Of a stretch of 64,000 nt of DNA, positions 16,793 through 26,266 are shown piece by piece. The translations under genes were made by a program, and so were the position numbers. Every line of letters begins with the position of its first letter. Positions within the stretch are counted from its first letter, which is position 1. Origin of the DNA: Variovorax sp. 679 (GTDB lineage Bacteria; Pseudomonadota; Gammaproteobacteria; Burkholderiales; Burkholderiaceae_C); assembly GCF_003952185.1 (NCBI RefSeq), contig NZ_RXFS01000020.1:1-64000 (forward strand), written 5' to 3'. Under the pieces are notes generated by a model. That model was not told where the DNA came from, searched no databases, and worked only from the letters and a program-made list of their open reading frames with translations.

Positions 16793-17989
16793 TCAGGCGC
16801 GCTGGCTGCCGACGCCTTCGGGCAGCGTCGGTTCGGGTTGTGATGGCACGGTCGGTGCCACGGGTGCGGTTGCAACTGGAGGCGGCTTGACGGCTGCATC
16901 GCGCAGCGCCTGCCGGCGCGACTTCCACCAGGGCCGGATCTTTTCCTCCCACACACCCGCAAGCCCCATCGGGAAGGCCATCGTCACGCCGATGAAGAGC
17001 CCAGCCATCAGGAACAGCCACAGATCCGGGAAGCTCTCCGAGAACAGCGTCTTTCCCGCATTCACCAGCAGCGCGCCGTACACCGCGCCCACCAGGCTCA
17101 TGCGTCCGCCGACCGCGCAGAAGATCACCATTTCGATGGAGGGCACGATGCCCACGAAGCTCGGCGACATGAAGCCCACCTGCAGCGCGAACATCGCACC
17201 GCCGATGCCCGAGAGACCGGCGGCCAGGCAGAAGATAAAGACCTTGAAGTTCGACACGTCGTAGCCCGAGAAGCGCACGCGGTCTTCCTTGTCGCGCATC
17301 GCCAGCAGCAGCGTGCCGAGCTTGCTGGTCTGTATCCAGCGGCACAGCAGGATGCTCGCCACCAGCAGGCCGACGCAGACGTAATACAGCACGTACTTGG
17401 CGCCGTCGGTGCGCGTGTCCCACCCAAGCATGGTCTTCAGGTCGGTCATGCCGTTCACGCCACCGGTGTAGCCCTGCTGGCCGATGATGAGCACCGTGCA
17501 GATCAGTGCCACCGCCTGCGTGATGATCGCGAAATACACCCCGCCCACGCGGCGCTTGAACATCGCGAAACTCACGAGCCAGGCCAGTGCCATCGGCGCC
17601 AGCACCACCAGCACGAGGCTCAGCGGCAGGCTCTTGAAGGGCAGCCACAGCGCGGGCAGCTCGGTGATCTGGTTCCAGTCCATGAAGTCCGGGATGCCGG
17701 GCGTGGTCTGGATCTTGGTGGAGACCGGGTCGGAGGCCTCGAGCTTGAGGAACATCGCCATCGCGTACCCGCCGATGCCGAAAAACACACCCTGCCCCAG
17801 GCTCAGCACGCCGCCGTAGCCCCACACCATGACGAGGCCCACGGCCACGAAGGCGTAGGTGAGGTACTTGCCCACGAGGTTGAGGCGGAAGATGTCGAGC
17901 GACAGCGGCAGCACCACCGCGAGCAGCAGCACCAGGAGCAGCAGGCTGCCGAGCTGGTAGCGCTGGATCGAGGCCTTGATGAAATTCAT
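16793..17989 (-). CDS. urtC: Urea/short-chain amide ABC transporter permease UrtC
   Basis: 398 aa from ATG 17989, which has GGAG 9 nt upstream; a TTG five codons earlier is possible but overlaps that box. LivM-like permease with about nine hydrophobic segments, including GYGGVLSLGQGVFFGIGGYA, typical of the family. The C-terminal 45 residues are a proline/alanine-rich tail after the last membrane span. Forms the inner-membrane channel with UrtB. Confidence 0.92.
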   Translation of the reverse strand: MNFIKASIQRYQLGSLLLLVLLLAVVLPLSLDIFRLNLVGKYLTYAFVAVGLVMVWGYGGVLSLGQGVFFGIGGYAMAMFLKLEASDPVSTKIQTTPGIPDFMDWNQITELPALWLPFKSLPLSLVLVVLAPMALAWLVSFAMFKRRVGGVYFAIITQAVALICTVLIIGQQGYTGGVNGMTDLKTMLGWDTRTDGAKYVLYYVCVGLLVASILLCRWIQTSKLGTLLLAMRDKEDRVRFSGYDVSNFKVFIFCLAAGLSGIGGAMFALQVGFMSPSFVGIVPSIEMVIFCAVGGRMSLVGAVYGALLVNAGKTLFSESFPDLWLFLMAGLFIGVTMAFPMGLAGVWEEKIRPWWKSRRQALRDAAVKPPPVATAPVAPTVPSQPEPTLPEGVGSQRA

Positions 17990-18017
17990 CGGAACGTTCT
18001 CCAAAGAGGAATCGGGT

Positions 18018-18932
18018 TCAACGTCGCACTTTCACGGCGAACAGGCCTTGCGGTCGCATCATCAGGATCAGCACGATCAGCGACAGCGTGAGCACCTTGG
18101 CCATCGAGCCGGTCATGAAGAACTCGGAAATCGACTGCGTCTGGGCAATGCCGAAGGCCGAGACCACGGTGCCGAAGAGGCTGGCCGCGCCGCCGAAGGT
18201 GACGACCAGGAAGGCGTCGACGATGTAGAGCGAGCCCGAGGTCGGCCCGGTCGAGCCGATGGTGGTGAAGGCCGCGCCCGCCACGCCCGCAATGCCGCAG
18301 CCGATAGCGAAGGTCAGGCGGTCGGTCTTCTTGGTGTCGATGCCGGTGGCGTTGGCCATCGTGCGATTGGCCACGGTGGCGCGCACCCTGAGGCCCCAGC
18401 GGCTCTTGTGCAGCGCGATCAGCACGCCGCCCGTGACCAGCGCGGTGAGCGCCAGCACGAACAGGCCGTTGATCGGAATGTCCAGGCCCTCGTGCGGCGT
18501 CCACGAGCCCATGAGCCACTCGGGCAGCGTGGGGCTCACCTCCTTCGGGCCGATGAAGGTGCGGAAGATCTGCTGCAGCCCCAGGCTCACGCCCCAGGTG
18601 GCCAGCAGCGTATCGAGCGGGCGCTTGTAGAGATGGCGGATCAGCGCCCACTCCACGATCCAGCCGACGATGAATGCGAAGACGAAGGCCAGCGCGATGG
18701 CGATCGGGAAGTAGTACGGCATGAACTCGGGCGCGAGGCTCTCGGTGACGCGCGCCGCGAGGTAGATCGAGTAGGCGCCGATGGTCATGAACTCGCCATG
18801 CGCCATGTTGATCACGCCCATCTGGCCGAAGATGATCGCCAGGCCCAGCCCCATCAGCAGCAGCACCGCGAAGAGGCTCAGCCCCGCGAAGCCCTGCATG
18901 AGGCCGATGTTCAGCATGTCCGACAGAGTCAT
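18018..18932 (-). CDS. urtB: Urea/short-chain amide ABC transporter permease UrtB
   Basis: 304 aa LivH-like permease. GLGLAIIFGQMGVINMAHGE near the N-terminus is the conserved LivH/UrtB loop and RWGLRVRATVANRTMANATG the cytoplasmic coupling loop. Unlike many UrtB proteins it lacks the long N-terminal periplasmic domain, as in the shorter FmdE-type permeases. 75 nt separate it from urtA, and that gap holds a strong hairpin. Confidence 0.92.
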   Translation of the reverse strand: MTLSDMLNIGLMQGFAGLSLFAVLLLMGLGLAIIFGQMGVINMAHGEFMTIGAYSIYLAARVTESLAPEFMPYYFPIAIALAFVFAFIVGWIVEWALIRHLYKRPLDTLLATWGVSLGLQQIFRTFIGPKEVSPTLPEWLMGSWTPHEGLDIPINGLFVLALTALVTGGVLIALHKSRWGLRVRATVANRTMANATGIDTKKTDRLTFAIGCGIAGVAGAAFTTIGSTGPTSGSLYIVDAFLVVTFGGAASLFGTVVSAFGIAQTQSISEFFMTGSMAKVLTLSLIVLILMMRPQGLFAVKVRR

Positions 18933-18959
18933 GGCTAGTTGTTCCGGGGTTGTGGTGTC

Positions 18960-18990
18960 GGCTCCCTCCCCCGCGCGGGGGAAGGAGCAA
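18960..18990. repeat. GC-rich hairpin between urtA and urtB
   Basis: GGCTCCCTCCCCC and GGGGGAAGGAGC around a GCGC centre fold into a long stem with one or two mismatches. No T-run follows. In a 75-nt gap between the binding-protein gene and the permease genes, such a hairpin usually protects the 3' end of the upstream mRNA and lowers downstream expression. It also resembles repeated GC hairpins of Comamonadaceae genomes; copy number cannot be judged here. Confidence 0.45.
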
Positions 18991-19007
18991 CGGGACAGGC
19001 TTGCGGC

Positions 19008-20273
19008 TTACTGGTAGCCCTTGGGGAACGGATCGGGCTTGATGAGCTCGGCCGATTCGGCAACCACCTTGAAGGTGCCGTCCGCCTGCCCCTGCCCGAT
19101 GCGGGCCTTGCTCCACAGGTGGTGGTTGGCGTCGAGCTTCACGTAGCCCTCGGGCGCGGTCTTCAGCTCGATGCCCGGCGAGCCGGCCACCACCTTGTCC
19201 ACGTCGAAGCTGCCGGCCTTCTCCACCGCGGCCTTCCACAGCCAGGGGCCGAGGTAGCCCGCCTGCGTCACGTCGCCGATGACGGCGTCCTTGCCGTACT
19301 TCGCCTTGAAGGCTTCCACGAACTTCTTGTTGTTCGCGTTGTCCAGCGTCTGGAAGTACTTCATCGACGAGTAGAAGCCCGCGAAGTTCTCGCCGCCCAC
19401 GCCGGTCATTTCGTCTTCCGTCACGGCCAGCGTCAGCAGGAACTGCTTGTCGCCCGTGATGCCCGCGGCCTTGAGCTGCTTGTAGAAGGCCACGTTCGAG
19501 CCGCCCACCACCGCCGCGAAGATGCAGTCGGGCTTGGCCACCTTGATCTTGTTGATCAGCGAGTTGAAGTTGGTGTGGCCCAGCGGGTAGTACTCCTCGC
19601 CCTTCACCGAACCCTTCTGGAAGTTCTCGATGTGCTTGCGCGCGATCTTCATCGAGGTGCGCGGCCAGATGTAGTCGGAACCCACGAGGAAGAAGGTCTT
19701 GGCCTTCTTCTCCTTCGCACCCCAGTCCAGGCCCCAGATGATCTGCTGCGTAGCCTCCTGGCCCGTGTAGATCACGTTCTTGCTCTGCTCCAGGCCTTCG
19801 TAGAAGGTCGGGTAGTACAAGAGGCCGTTCTCCTTCTCGAACACCGGCAGCACGGCCTTGCGCGAGGCGCTGGTCCAGCAGCCGAAGACGGCCGCGACCT
19901 TGTCGTTGACCAGCAGCTTCTTCGACTTCTCGGCGAAGGTGGGCCAGTCGGAGGCGCCGTCTTCCTTGATGACCTTGATCTTGCGGCCCAGGATGCCGCC
20001 CATGGCGTTGATCTGGTCGATGGCGAGCTGCTCGGCCTGGATGGAGCCGGTCTCCGAGATGGCCATGGTGCCGGTGGACGAATGCAGTTGGCCCACCGTC
20101 ACCTCGGTGTCGGTCACGGCGAGCTTGGTGGTGTTGACCTTGGCCGTGGGGAACTGGCCCTGGCCGAAGCTCAGGCCGCTCAGGCCCATCACGGGCAGCG
20201 CGGCGGCGCCCTGCAGCAGGCGGCGGCGGCGCAATGCCATGGCATCGAGGGAAAGATCGGTATCACGCGACAT
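19008..20273 (-). CDS. urtA: Urea/short-chain amide ABC transporter substrate-binding protein UrtA
   Basis: 421 aa from ATG 20273 with GGAG 7 nt upstream; a longer frame to 20318 has no such box. An RRRRLLQGAAALP motif marks a twin-arginine signal. The mature protein has UrtA/FmdD features: VTVGQLHSSTGTMAISE, FGCWTSASRKAVLPVFE and YYPTFYEGLEQSKNVIYTG. First gene of urtABCDE-fmdAB; its promoter must lie in the 254 bp shared with the divergent permease-kinase gene. Confidence 0.94.
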   Translation of the reverse strand: MSRDTDLSLDAMALRRRRLLQGAAALPVMGLSGLSFGQGQFPTAKVNTTKLAVTDTEVTVGQLHSSTGTMAISETGSIQAEQLAIDQINAMGGILGRKIKVIKEDGASDWPTFAEKSKKLLVNDKVAAVFGCWTSASRKAVLPVFEKENGLLYYPTFYEGLEQSKNVIYTGQEATQQIIWGLDWGAKEKKAKTFFLVGSDYIWPRTSMKIARKHIENFQKGSVKGEEYYPLGHTNFNSLINKIKVAKPDCIFAAVVGGSNVAFYKQLKAAGITGDKQFLLTLAVTEDEMTGVGGENFAGFYSSMKYFQTLDNANNKKFVEAFKAKYGKDAVIGDVTQAGYLGPWLWKAAVEKAGSFDVDKVVAGSPGIELKTAPEGYVKLDANHHLWSKARIGQGQADGTFKVVAESAELIKPDPFPKGYQ

Positions 20274-20527
20274 CAGGAAACTCCAGGCAGGTTGTTGGAA
20301 AGGAAGGCCGCGCACCATCGCAGTGCATCGGACGGTGCCCCAAGCACCATGGCTGGAACTTTAGAAATCACTCGGGTTTGCGCGAATACGTCATTCAACG
20401 TAGCGGCGGAGGTCCGCCCTGCCTGCAGACTCGCGAGCCAGACATCGGCCGAAGTCATCACGAAAGGGGCACAGGGAGCGCTTCTTGCTGTACCCGCCTC
20501 ATGCCACCGCCGCCGCGAGAACCCGCC

Positions 20528-23500
20528 ATGCAATCCGTCTCCGGACAGAAGATCTTTCGCATCCGCCGCGACTACAACGCCTGGGTCGCGAACGAGACGC
20601 TGGAGGACTACGCGCTGCGCTATACGCCGCGCAGCTTCCGCAAGTGGTCGGAGTTCCGCGTGGCCAACGCGGCCTTCGGCGCGACCTCCTTCCTGGCGCT
20701 GGAGGCCATCGGCGGTGCCATCGCGCTGAGCTACGGCTTCTCGAACGCGCTGTGGGCCATCCTCGTGGTCGGGCTCATCACCTTCCTGACGGGCCTGCCG
20801 ATCTCGTACTACGCGGCGCGCCACGGCGTGGACATGGACCTGCTCACGCGCGGCGCGGGCTTCGGCTACCTGGGCTCCACGCTCACATCGCTGATCTACG
20901 CGAGCTTCACCTTCATCTTCTTCGCGCTGGAGGCGGCCATCCTCGCGCTGGCGCTGCAGATGTACCTCGACTGGCCGCTGTGGCTGCTGTACATGGTGTC
21001 GTCGATCGTCATCATTCCGCTGGTGGCGCGCGGCATCACGCTCATCTCGGGGCTGCAGCTGTGGACGCAGCCGATCTGGATCGTGCTGTTCGTCTGCCCC
21101 TTCATCGCGGTGCTGGTGAAGAAGCCCGAGCTGTACGCCGACTTCACCGGGCTGGTCGGCCGCACCTCCGACAGCAGTGGCTTCGACCCGCTGATGTTCG
21201 GCGCCGCCGCCACCGTGGCCTTCTCGCTGGTGGTGCAGATCGGCGAGCAGGTCGACTACCTGCGCTTCCTGCCCGAGAAGACCGCCGCCAACCGCGTGCG
21301 CTGGTGGACGGCCGTGCTGGTCGCGGGGCCGGGCTGGATCGTGCCGGGCATGCTGAAGATGATGGGCGGCGCGTTCCTGGCCTTCCTGGCGCTGCAGCAC
21401 GAGATTCCGGGCAACCATGCGATCGAGCCCACGCAGATGTACCTCACGGGCTTCTCGTACGTGCTGCGCGATCCGGCCTGGGTGCTGGGCATCACGGTGC
21501 TGTTCGTGCTGGTGTCGCAGATGAAGATCAACCTGACGAACGCCTACGCGGGTTCGCTGGCGTGGTCGAACTTCTTCGCGCGGCTCACGCACAGCCACCC
21601 GGGGCGCGTCGTGTGGCTGGTGTTCAACGTGGTCATCGCGATATTGCTGATGGCGCTGGGCGTGTTCGCCGCGCTGGAGCACGTGCTGGGCTTCTACAGC
21701 AACATCGCCATCGCCTGGGTCGGTGCGCTGGTGGCCGACCTGGTCATCAACAAGCCGCTGGGCTGGAGCCCGAAGACCATCGAGTTCAAGCGCGCGCACC
21801 TGTACGACATCAACCCGGTGGGGCTGGTGTCGATGCTGGTGGCGGCGGCGCTGGCCATGCTCGCCTACTCGGGTGCCCTGGGGCACTGGGCGAAAGCCTT
21901 CTCGCCCTTCATCGCGCTCGCAACGGCGATGGCGCTGTCGCCGCTGCTCGCGTGGCGCACGCGCGGGCGCTACTACCTCGCGCGCAACGACATCGAGCGC
22001 TGGAAGCCGGGCCAGGGCGTGAAGTGCTCGGTGTGCGACAACAGCTTCGAGTCGGAGGACATGGCGCACTGCCCGGCCTACAGCGCGCCGATCTGCTCGC
22101 TGTGCTGCACGCTCGAATCGCGCTGCCATGACCGCTGCAAGACCGACTCGCGCGCCGCCGAGCAGATGAGCGGCTGGCTGCAGGCGCTGCTGCCGCCTGC
22201 CCTGTCGGCGCGGCTCAACTTCCGCGTGGCGCACTACATGCTGGTGGCGGCCTCGCTCATCGCGCTGCTGGCCACCGTGGTTGGCGTGGTCTATGCGCAG
22301 GAGGCGCTGGCGGGCACCAGCGATTCGGTCATGGCGACTGCCTTCCTGAAGGTGTTCGCGCTGCTTTCCGTCGTGGCCGCGGTGGCTGCGTGGTGGGTGG
22401 TGCTGGGCAGTGAGAGCCGGCAGATGGCGCAGGAAGAATCGAACCGCCACAACAACCTGCTGGCGCTGGAGATCGAGGCGCACCGCCGCACCGATGCCGC
22501 GCTGCAGACCGCCAAGGAAGCCGCCGAGGCCGCCAACCAGGCCAAGACGCGCTACGTGGCCGGCATGACGCACGAGCTGCGCACGCCGCTCAACAGCATC
22601 CTCGGCTACTCGCAGATCCTGCTCAAGGGCGATGCCGTCACGCCGCCGCGCGATGCGGTGCAGACCATTCACCGCAGCGGCGAACACATGCTGGGCCTGA
22701 TCGACGGCCTGCTCGACCTAGCGCGCATCGAGGCCGGACGGCTCCAGCTCGAACCAGCGCCGCTCGCGCTGCCGGCCTTTCTCGACCAGCTCGTGCACAT
22801 GGTTCGCCCGCAGGCCGAGAACAAGGGCCTGGCCTTCGTCTACACGCATGCGGGTCGGCTGCCGCCGTGGGTGCATGCGGACGCGAAATGGCTGCGGCAG
22901 ATCCTCATCAACCTGCTGACGAACGCGGTGCGCTTCACAGACAGCGGTACCGTCACGCTGCACGTGGACGCGCGGCGCGAGGTGCTGCGCTTCGACGTGG
23001 TCGACACCGGCATCGGCGTGGCGCCGCAGGACCATCAGCGCATCTTTTTGCCCTTCGAGCGCGGCGCCGCGGGCCGCCGTCGCGGCGAGCCGGGCACGGG
23101 GCTGGGCCTGACCATCACCGGGCTGCTCACCTCGCTGATGGGCGGCGAGCTCAAGCTGGCATCGACCTCGTCGCAAGGCAGCACCTTCAGCGTGCGCGTG
23201 TACCTGCGCGAGGTGGCCGACCCGGGCCCGCAGGCCGGCAAGGCCGGCGCGCTGCGACAGCCGGTGTCGGGCTACATCGGCGCGCGCCGCACGCTGCTGG
23301 TGGTGGACGACCAGCCGGTGCAGCGCCAGATGCTCGCCGGCATGCTCGCGCCGCTGGGCTTCGAGGTGCGCGAGGCCGCGAGCGGCACCGAATGCCTCGA
23401 CAGCCTGCGCGAGGAGCTGCCCTCGGCCATCCTGCTCGACCTGACGATGGACGACATGGACGGCTGGCAGACCGCAGCCTCGGTGCGCGCCGCGGGCTTC

Positions 23501-23929
23501 GGCGACATCCCGATCATCATCGTCTCGGCCAACATGTTCGAGAACCAGGCCGAGCGGCTGCGCGCGGCAGGCTGCCAGGCCTTCGTGGGCAAGCCGGTGA
23601 TCGAATCGGAGCTGATCGCCACGCTGGAGCGGCACCTGGGCCTCGAATGGCTATCGGGCAGCGCTGCCTTGCCGGGCACAGGCGGCGAGGAAGAAGACGT
23701 GCCGCAGCGCCCGTGCCAGCTCGCCCTCTCCGAAGACGACCGCGCCGAACTCATGCGCCTCGCGCAGATGGGCCACGTGCGCGGCCTTCACACCACGCTC
23801 GACCGGCTGGCCGCCGCATCGCCCGCGGCAGCATCGACCTGCACCTGGCTGCGCGGCATGGTCTCGCGCTTCGAACTCGACAAACTCCGCAACGCACTGG
23901 CCGAAGATGCAGACACCCTCGCCTCCTGA
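20528..23929 (+). CDS. NCS1-type permease fused to a hybrid histidine kinase (candidate transporter-like sensor)
   Basis: 1133 aa. Residues about 40-480 form some twelve membrane segments resembling nucleobase:cation symporter-1 (LTRGAGFGYLGS, about 106-117). A linker at 500-537 has eight cysteines (500, 503, 515, 523, 526, 527, 533, 537), suggesting metal binding. Two more membrane spans (about 568-590, 604-627) and a short coiled coil lead to a HisKA domain (His682 in THELRTP), HATPase (N795, DTGIG 826-830, GTGLGL 856-861) and a receiver with Asp971. A C-terminal helical domain (about 1065-1133) follows. Divergent from urtA and overlapping a response regulator, so it probably senses urea, amides or a related solute, by analogy with CbrA-type transporter kinases. 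Confidence 0.85.
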   Translation: MQSVSGQKIFRIRRDYNAWVANETLEDYALRYTPRSFRKWSEFRVANAAFGATSFLALEAIGGAIALSYGFSNALWAILVVGLITFLTGLPISYYAARHGVDMDLLTRGAGFGYLGSTLTSLIYASFTFIFFALEAAILALALQMYLDWPLWLLYMVSSIVIIPLVARGITLISGLQLWTQPIWIVLFVCPFIAVLVKKPELYADFTGLVGRTSDSSGFDPLMFGAAATVAFSLVVQIGEQVDYLRFLPEKTAANRVRWWTAVLVAGPGWIVPGMLKMMGGAFLAFLALQHEIPGNHAIEPTQMYLTGFSYVLRDPAWVLGITVLFVLVSQMKINLTNAYAGSLAWSNFFARLTHSHPGRVVWLVFNVVIAILLMALGVFAALEHVLGFYSNIAIAWVGALVADLVINKPLGWSPKTIEFKRAHLYDINPVGLVSMLVAAALAMLAYSGALGHWAKAFSPFIALATAMALSPLLAWRTRGRYYLARNDIERWKPGQGVKCSVCDNSFESEDMAHCPAYSAPICSLCCTLESRCHDRCKTDSRAAEQMSGWLQALLPPALSARLNFRVAHYMLVAASLIALLATVVGVVYAQEALAGTSDSVMATAFLKVFALLSVVAAVAAWWVVLGSESRQMAQEESNRHNNLLALEIEAHRRTDAALQTAKEAAEAANQAKTRYVAGMTHELRTPLNSILGYSQILLKGDAVTPPRDAVQTIHRSGEHMLGLIDGLLDLARIEAGRLQLEPAPLALPAFLDQLVHMVRPQAENKGLAFVYTHAGRLPPWVHADAKWLRQILINLLTNAVRFTDSGTVTLHVDARREVLRFDVVDTGIGVAPQDHQRIFLPFERGAAGRRRGEPGTGLGLTITGLLTSLMGGELKLASTSSQGSTFSVRVYLREVADPGPQAGKAGALRQPVSGYIGARRTLLVVDDQPVQRQMLAGMLAPLGFEVREAASGTECLDSLREELPSAILLDLTMDDMDGWQTAASVRAAGFGDIPIIIVSANMFENQAERLRAAGCQAFVGKPVIESELIATLERHLGLEWLSGSAALPGTGGEEEDVPQRPCQLALSEDDRAELMRLAQMGHVRGLHTTLDRLAAASPAAASTCTWLRGMVSRFELDKLRNALAEDADTLAS

Positions 23930-24803
23930 ATCGCCATCGTCCGAACGCCCCGTCGTGCTGGTGGTGGACGACGCGCCCAGCAGCCTAGGCATGCTGTGCG
24001 ACACGCTGGAGGCAAGCGGCTACACCGTGCTGGTGGCGGCCGACGGCGAGGCCGCTCTGCAGCGGCTCGAACTGGTGGTGCCCGACGCGATATTGCTCGA
24101 CGGCCTGATGCCCGGCCTCTCAGGCTTCGAGACCTGCAGGCGCATCAAGGCCAACCCGGCGTGGGCGCACATCCCCGTTCTGTTCATGACGGGCCTGTCG
24201 GAAACCACGCACGTGGTCGAAGGCTTCGAGTGCGGCGGTGTCGACTACGTAGTGAAGCCGATCCGCGCGCAGGAGGTGCTGGCGCGGCTGCACACGCATG
24301 CGCGCAACGCCCGCATCACGCGCATGGCCCGCGACGCGGTGGACGTGGCCGGCATGGGCGTGGTGTTCGTCGACACGCGCGGGCGCATCGCGTGGCGCTC
24401 GCCGCAGGCCGCGCTGTGGCTGCATGCGCTGGAAGACCCTGTGGCGCCGGGACTGCTGCCGGCGTCGCTCGATGCGGCGCTTGCGCCCGGTGCGGCCATT
24501 GCCATCGGCACGGCCACCGGCATGCGACTGTCGGTGCGCAACCTCGGCGCGGCGGCGCTCGGCGAGACGATGCTGCTCTTCGCCATCCAGCGCGAGGGGC
24601 CGGCAACCCGCCTGGCCGAGGCCGCGCTCACGCCGCGCGAGACGGAAGTGCTGTCATGGCTCGCCAAGGGCAAGACCAACCGCGACATCGGCGAGATCCT
24701 GGGCACCAGCCCGCGCACGGTGAACAAGCACCTGGAGCACATCTTCGAGAAGCTGGGCGTGGAGACGCGGGCGGCGGCTGCGGCGCTGGCGAGCGGTATG
24801 TAA
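23907..24803 (+). CDS. Response regulator with LuxR-type DNA-binding domain
   Basis: 298 aa. Receiver domain at about 15-135 with phospho-acceptor Asp65 (AILLDGLMPG) and Lys117 (VVKPI). A middle region at about 140-225 resembles a degenerate PAS fold (GMGVVFVDTRGRIAWRS). LuxR HTH at about 235-298 (LTPRETEVLSWLAKGKTNRD). Its first 23 nt overlap the end of the permease-kinase gene, so the two are translationally coupled and form a phosphorelay. The likely target is the divergent urt-fmd operon. Confidence 0.9.
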   Translation: MQTPSPPESPSSERPVVLVVDDAPSSLGMLCDTLEASGYTVLVAADGEAALQRLELVVPDAILLDGLMPGLSGFETCRRIKANPAWAHIPVLFMTGLSETTHVVEGFECGGVDYVVKPIRAQEVLARLHTHARNARITRMARDAVDVAGMGVVFVDTRGRIAWRSPQAALWLHALEDPVAPGLLPASLDAALAPGAAIAIGTATGMRLSVRNLGAAALGETMLLFAIQREGPATRLAEAALTPRETEVLSWLAKGKTNRDIGEILGTSPRTVNKHLEHIFEKLGVETRAAAAALASGM

Positions 24804-24893
24804 CCTCCATGGGGTAACTGCCCCAACGGCACTGGGCTATAGCGCCCGGGAGCGCCGGTTGCGCCCAGAATGGGCTGGCCACCGGAGAAAGAA

Positions 24894-25664
24894 ATGCTGT
24901 CCAGCCTTCTGCCGTTTCCGCCCCGCGAAAGCGCCTACAGGCGCAAGTTCCTCGCCAACACGGACGAGAACCTCTTCATGGGTTCGTTCGAGAGCTTCGC
25001 GGCGGCCGAGGCCGGAGCGCCTTCCAGCAAGGCCGTGGGCTATGCCAATGCGGACGCGGGCGAGCTCTACAGCCCGCAGATCTACTTCTACGACTACCCC
25101 GGCCTCTTCTGGCTCGGCCGTTCCATCGACGCGGGCATGACGCGCGTGTTCGACCTGGGCGGGCACGTCGGCATCAAGTACTACGCCTTCCGGCGCGTGC
25201 TGAGCTACCCCGACAGCCTGCGCTGGACGGTGTGCGACGTGCCCGGCGTGGTCGAGAGCGGCCGCGCGATGGCCATCAAGCGCGAGGCGACAGCGCAGTT
25301 GAGCTTCACCACCGACTACCGCGATGCGAGCGGCTGCGACCTGCTGTACGTGTCGGGCAGCCTGCAGTACCTGCCGGTGCGCATGGACGCGATTCTTTCC
25401 TCGCTGGCGGTGAAGCCCCGGCGCATCGTGATGAACACAACCGCCGTGCACCCGGAGCGCACGATCTACACGCTCAACAGCATCGGCGTGGCGGTGTGCC
25501 CGTATCGCATCCAGCATCACGACGAACTGCTGGCCGATCTCGCGCGATCCGGCTACCGGAAGCGGGATGTGTGGCGCAACGAGGGCAAGCCGATCGAGGT
25601 GCCCTTCGTCGACGGCGGCGACAAGCCGTACTACGCGGGCTGCTGCTTCGACCTCGCCGACTGA
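24894..25664 (+). CDS. Putative methyltransferase, TIGR04325 family
   Basis: 256 aa from ATG 24894, preceded by GGAG at 7 nt. The Rossmann motif VFDLGGHVGIKYYAF at about 90-104, the CDVPGVVESG strand and the DLLYVSGSLQYLP segment are typical of the family, whose members often sit in polysaccharide or methylation loci. The substrate is unknown. It follows the response regulator by 90 nt containing a GGGG/CCCC hairpin and may be separately transcribed. Confidence 0.8.
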   Translation: MLSSLLPFPPRESAYRRKFLANTDENLFMGSFESFAAAEAGAPSSKAVGYANADAGELYSPQIYFYDYPGLFWLGRSIDAGMTRVFDLGGHVGIKYYAFRRVLSYPDSLRWTVCDVPGVVESGRAMAIKREATAQLSFTTDYRDASGCDLLYVSGSLQYLPVRMDAILSSLAVKPRRIVMNTTAVHPERTIYTLNSIGVAVCPYRIQHHDELLADLARSGYRKRDVWRNEGKPIEVPFVDGGDKPYYAGCCFDLAD

Positions 25665-25673
25665 TGCACCTCG

Positions 25674-26156
25674 TCAGGGAATGACGGCCGGCAGGTTCTG
25701 GTCGGCGATGTGGCGCTGCTCGGGCGTCATCGCTTCATAGAGCTTCGCGAGCGTGTCGCTCACCGCCTGCACGTGCCGCGCGCGGTCTTGCGCCTGGACG
25801 GCGCGCTGCTGGGCGAACTGCACCGCGGTCTGGTCGTCCGATGGCGCCGCGGCGGCCATGCCGGCGCGGCCGGCGAGATCCCACACCGCATCGGAGAAGC
25901 GGTCCCACAGCGGAGACTGCTCGGGCGTGATCATGAGCTGAACGCGCAGGTCGTAGAGCTTGTCGCGGACCTTGGCCGCTGCGGTTGCGGGCGTAGAGAG
26001 GCCGTCACCGGTGCGCGGACTCGTGGTGCTGTCGGGCCTTGCGCCGCGCCGGCCGCCGCCCATGCCTGCGCCGCCTCCACCGAACTGCGCGAATCCGTGT
26101 CCGCTCACGGCGACGAGGGCCGCGGCGAGCGCGAGGCGTTGCAGAGAGCGATTCAT
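25674..26156 (-). CDS. Periplasmic Spy/CpxP-like (LTXXQ) protein
   Basis: 160 aa. Signal peptide to about residue 23 (GFAQ), then a glycine-rich stretch (FGGGGAGMGGGRRG) and an all-helical part with two variant LTxxQ motifs, MITPEQSPLW and AMTPEQRHIADQ. Spy/CpxP proteins are periplasmic chaperones or envelope-stress sensors. Convergent with the methyltransferase gene, 9 nt apart. Confidence 0.75.
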   Translation of the reverse strand: MNRSLQRLALAAALVAVSGHGFAQFGGGGAGMGGGRRGARPDSTTSPRTGDGLSTPATAAAKVRDKLYDLRVQLMITPEQSPLWDRFSDAVWDLAGRAGMAAAAPSDDQTAVQFAQQRAVQAQDRARHVQAVSDTLAKLYEAMTPEQRHIADQNLPAVIP

Positions 26157-26266
26157 TGCTGGTTCCTTCCTCGATGGCCGGCCCTCGAAGGACCACCGCG
26201 CATTTCAGATGCGGCGGCTGTCCGGTGCGTTGCGAGCCGGTAAACCGGGGGTAAAGCAGGCCGTCT

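Noticed and set aside
20465..20490. Sigma-54-like GG-N10-GC stretch ahead of the permease-kinase gene
   Set aside because: Only the minimal dinucleotides match; no TTGC box. Not reported as a promoter.
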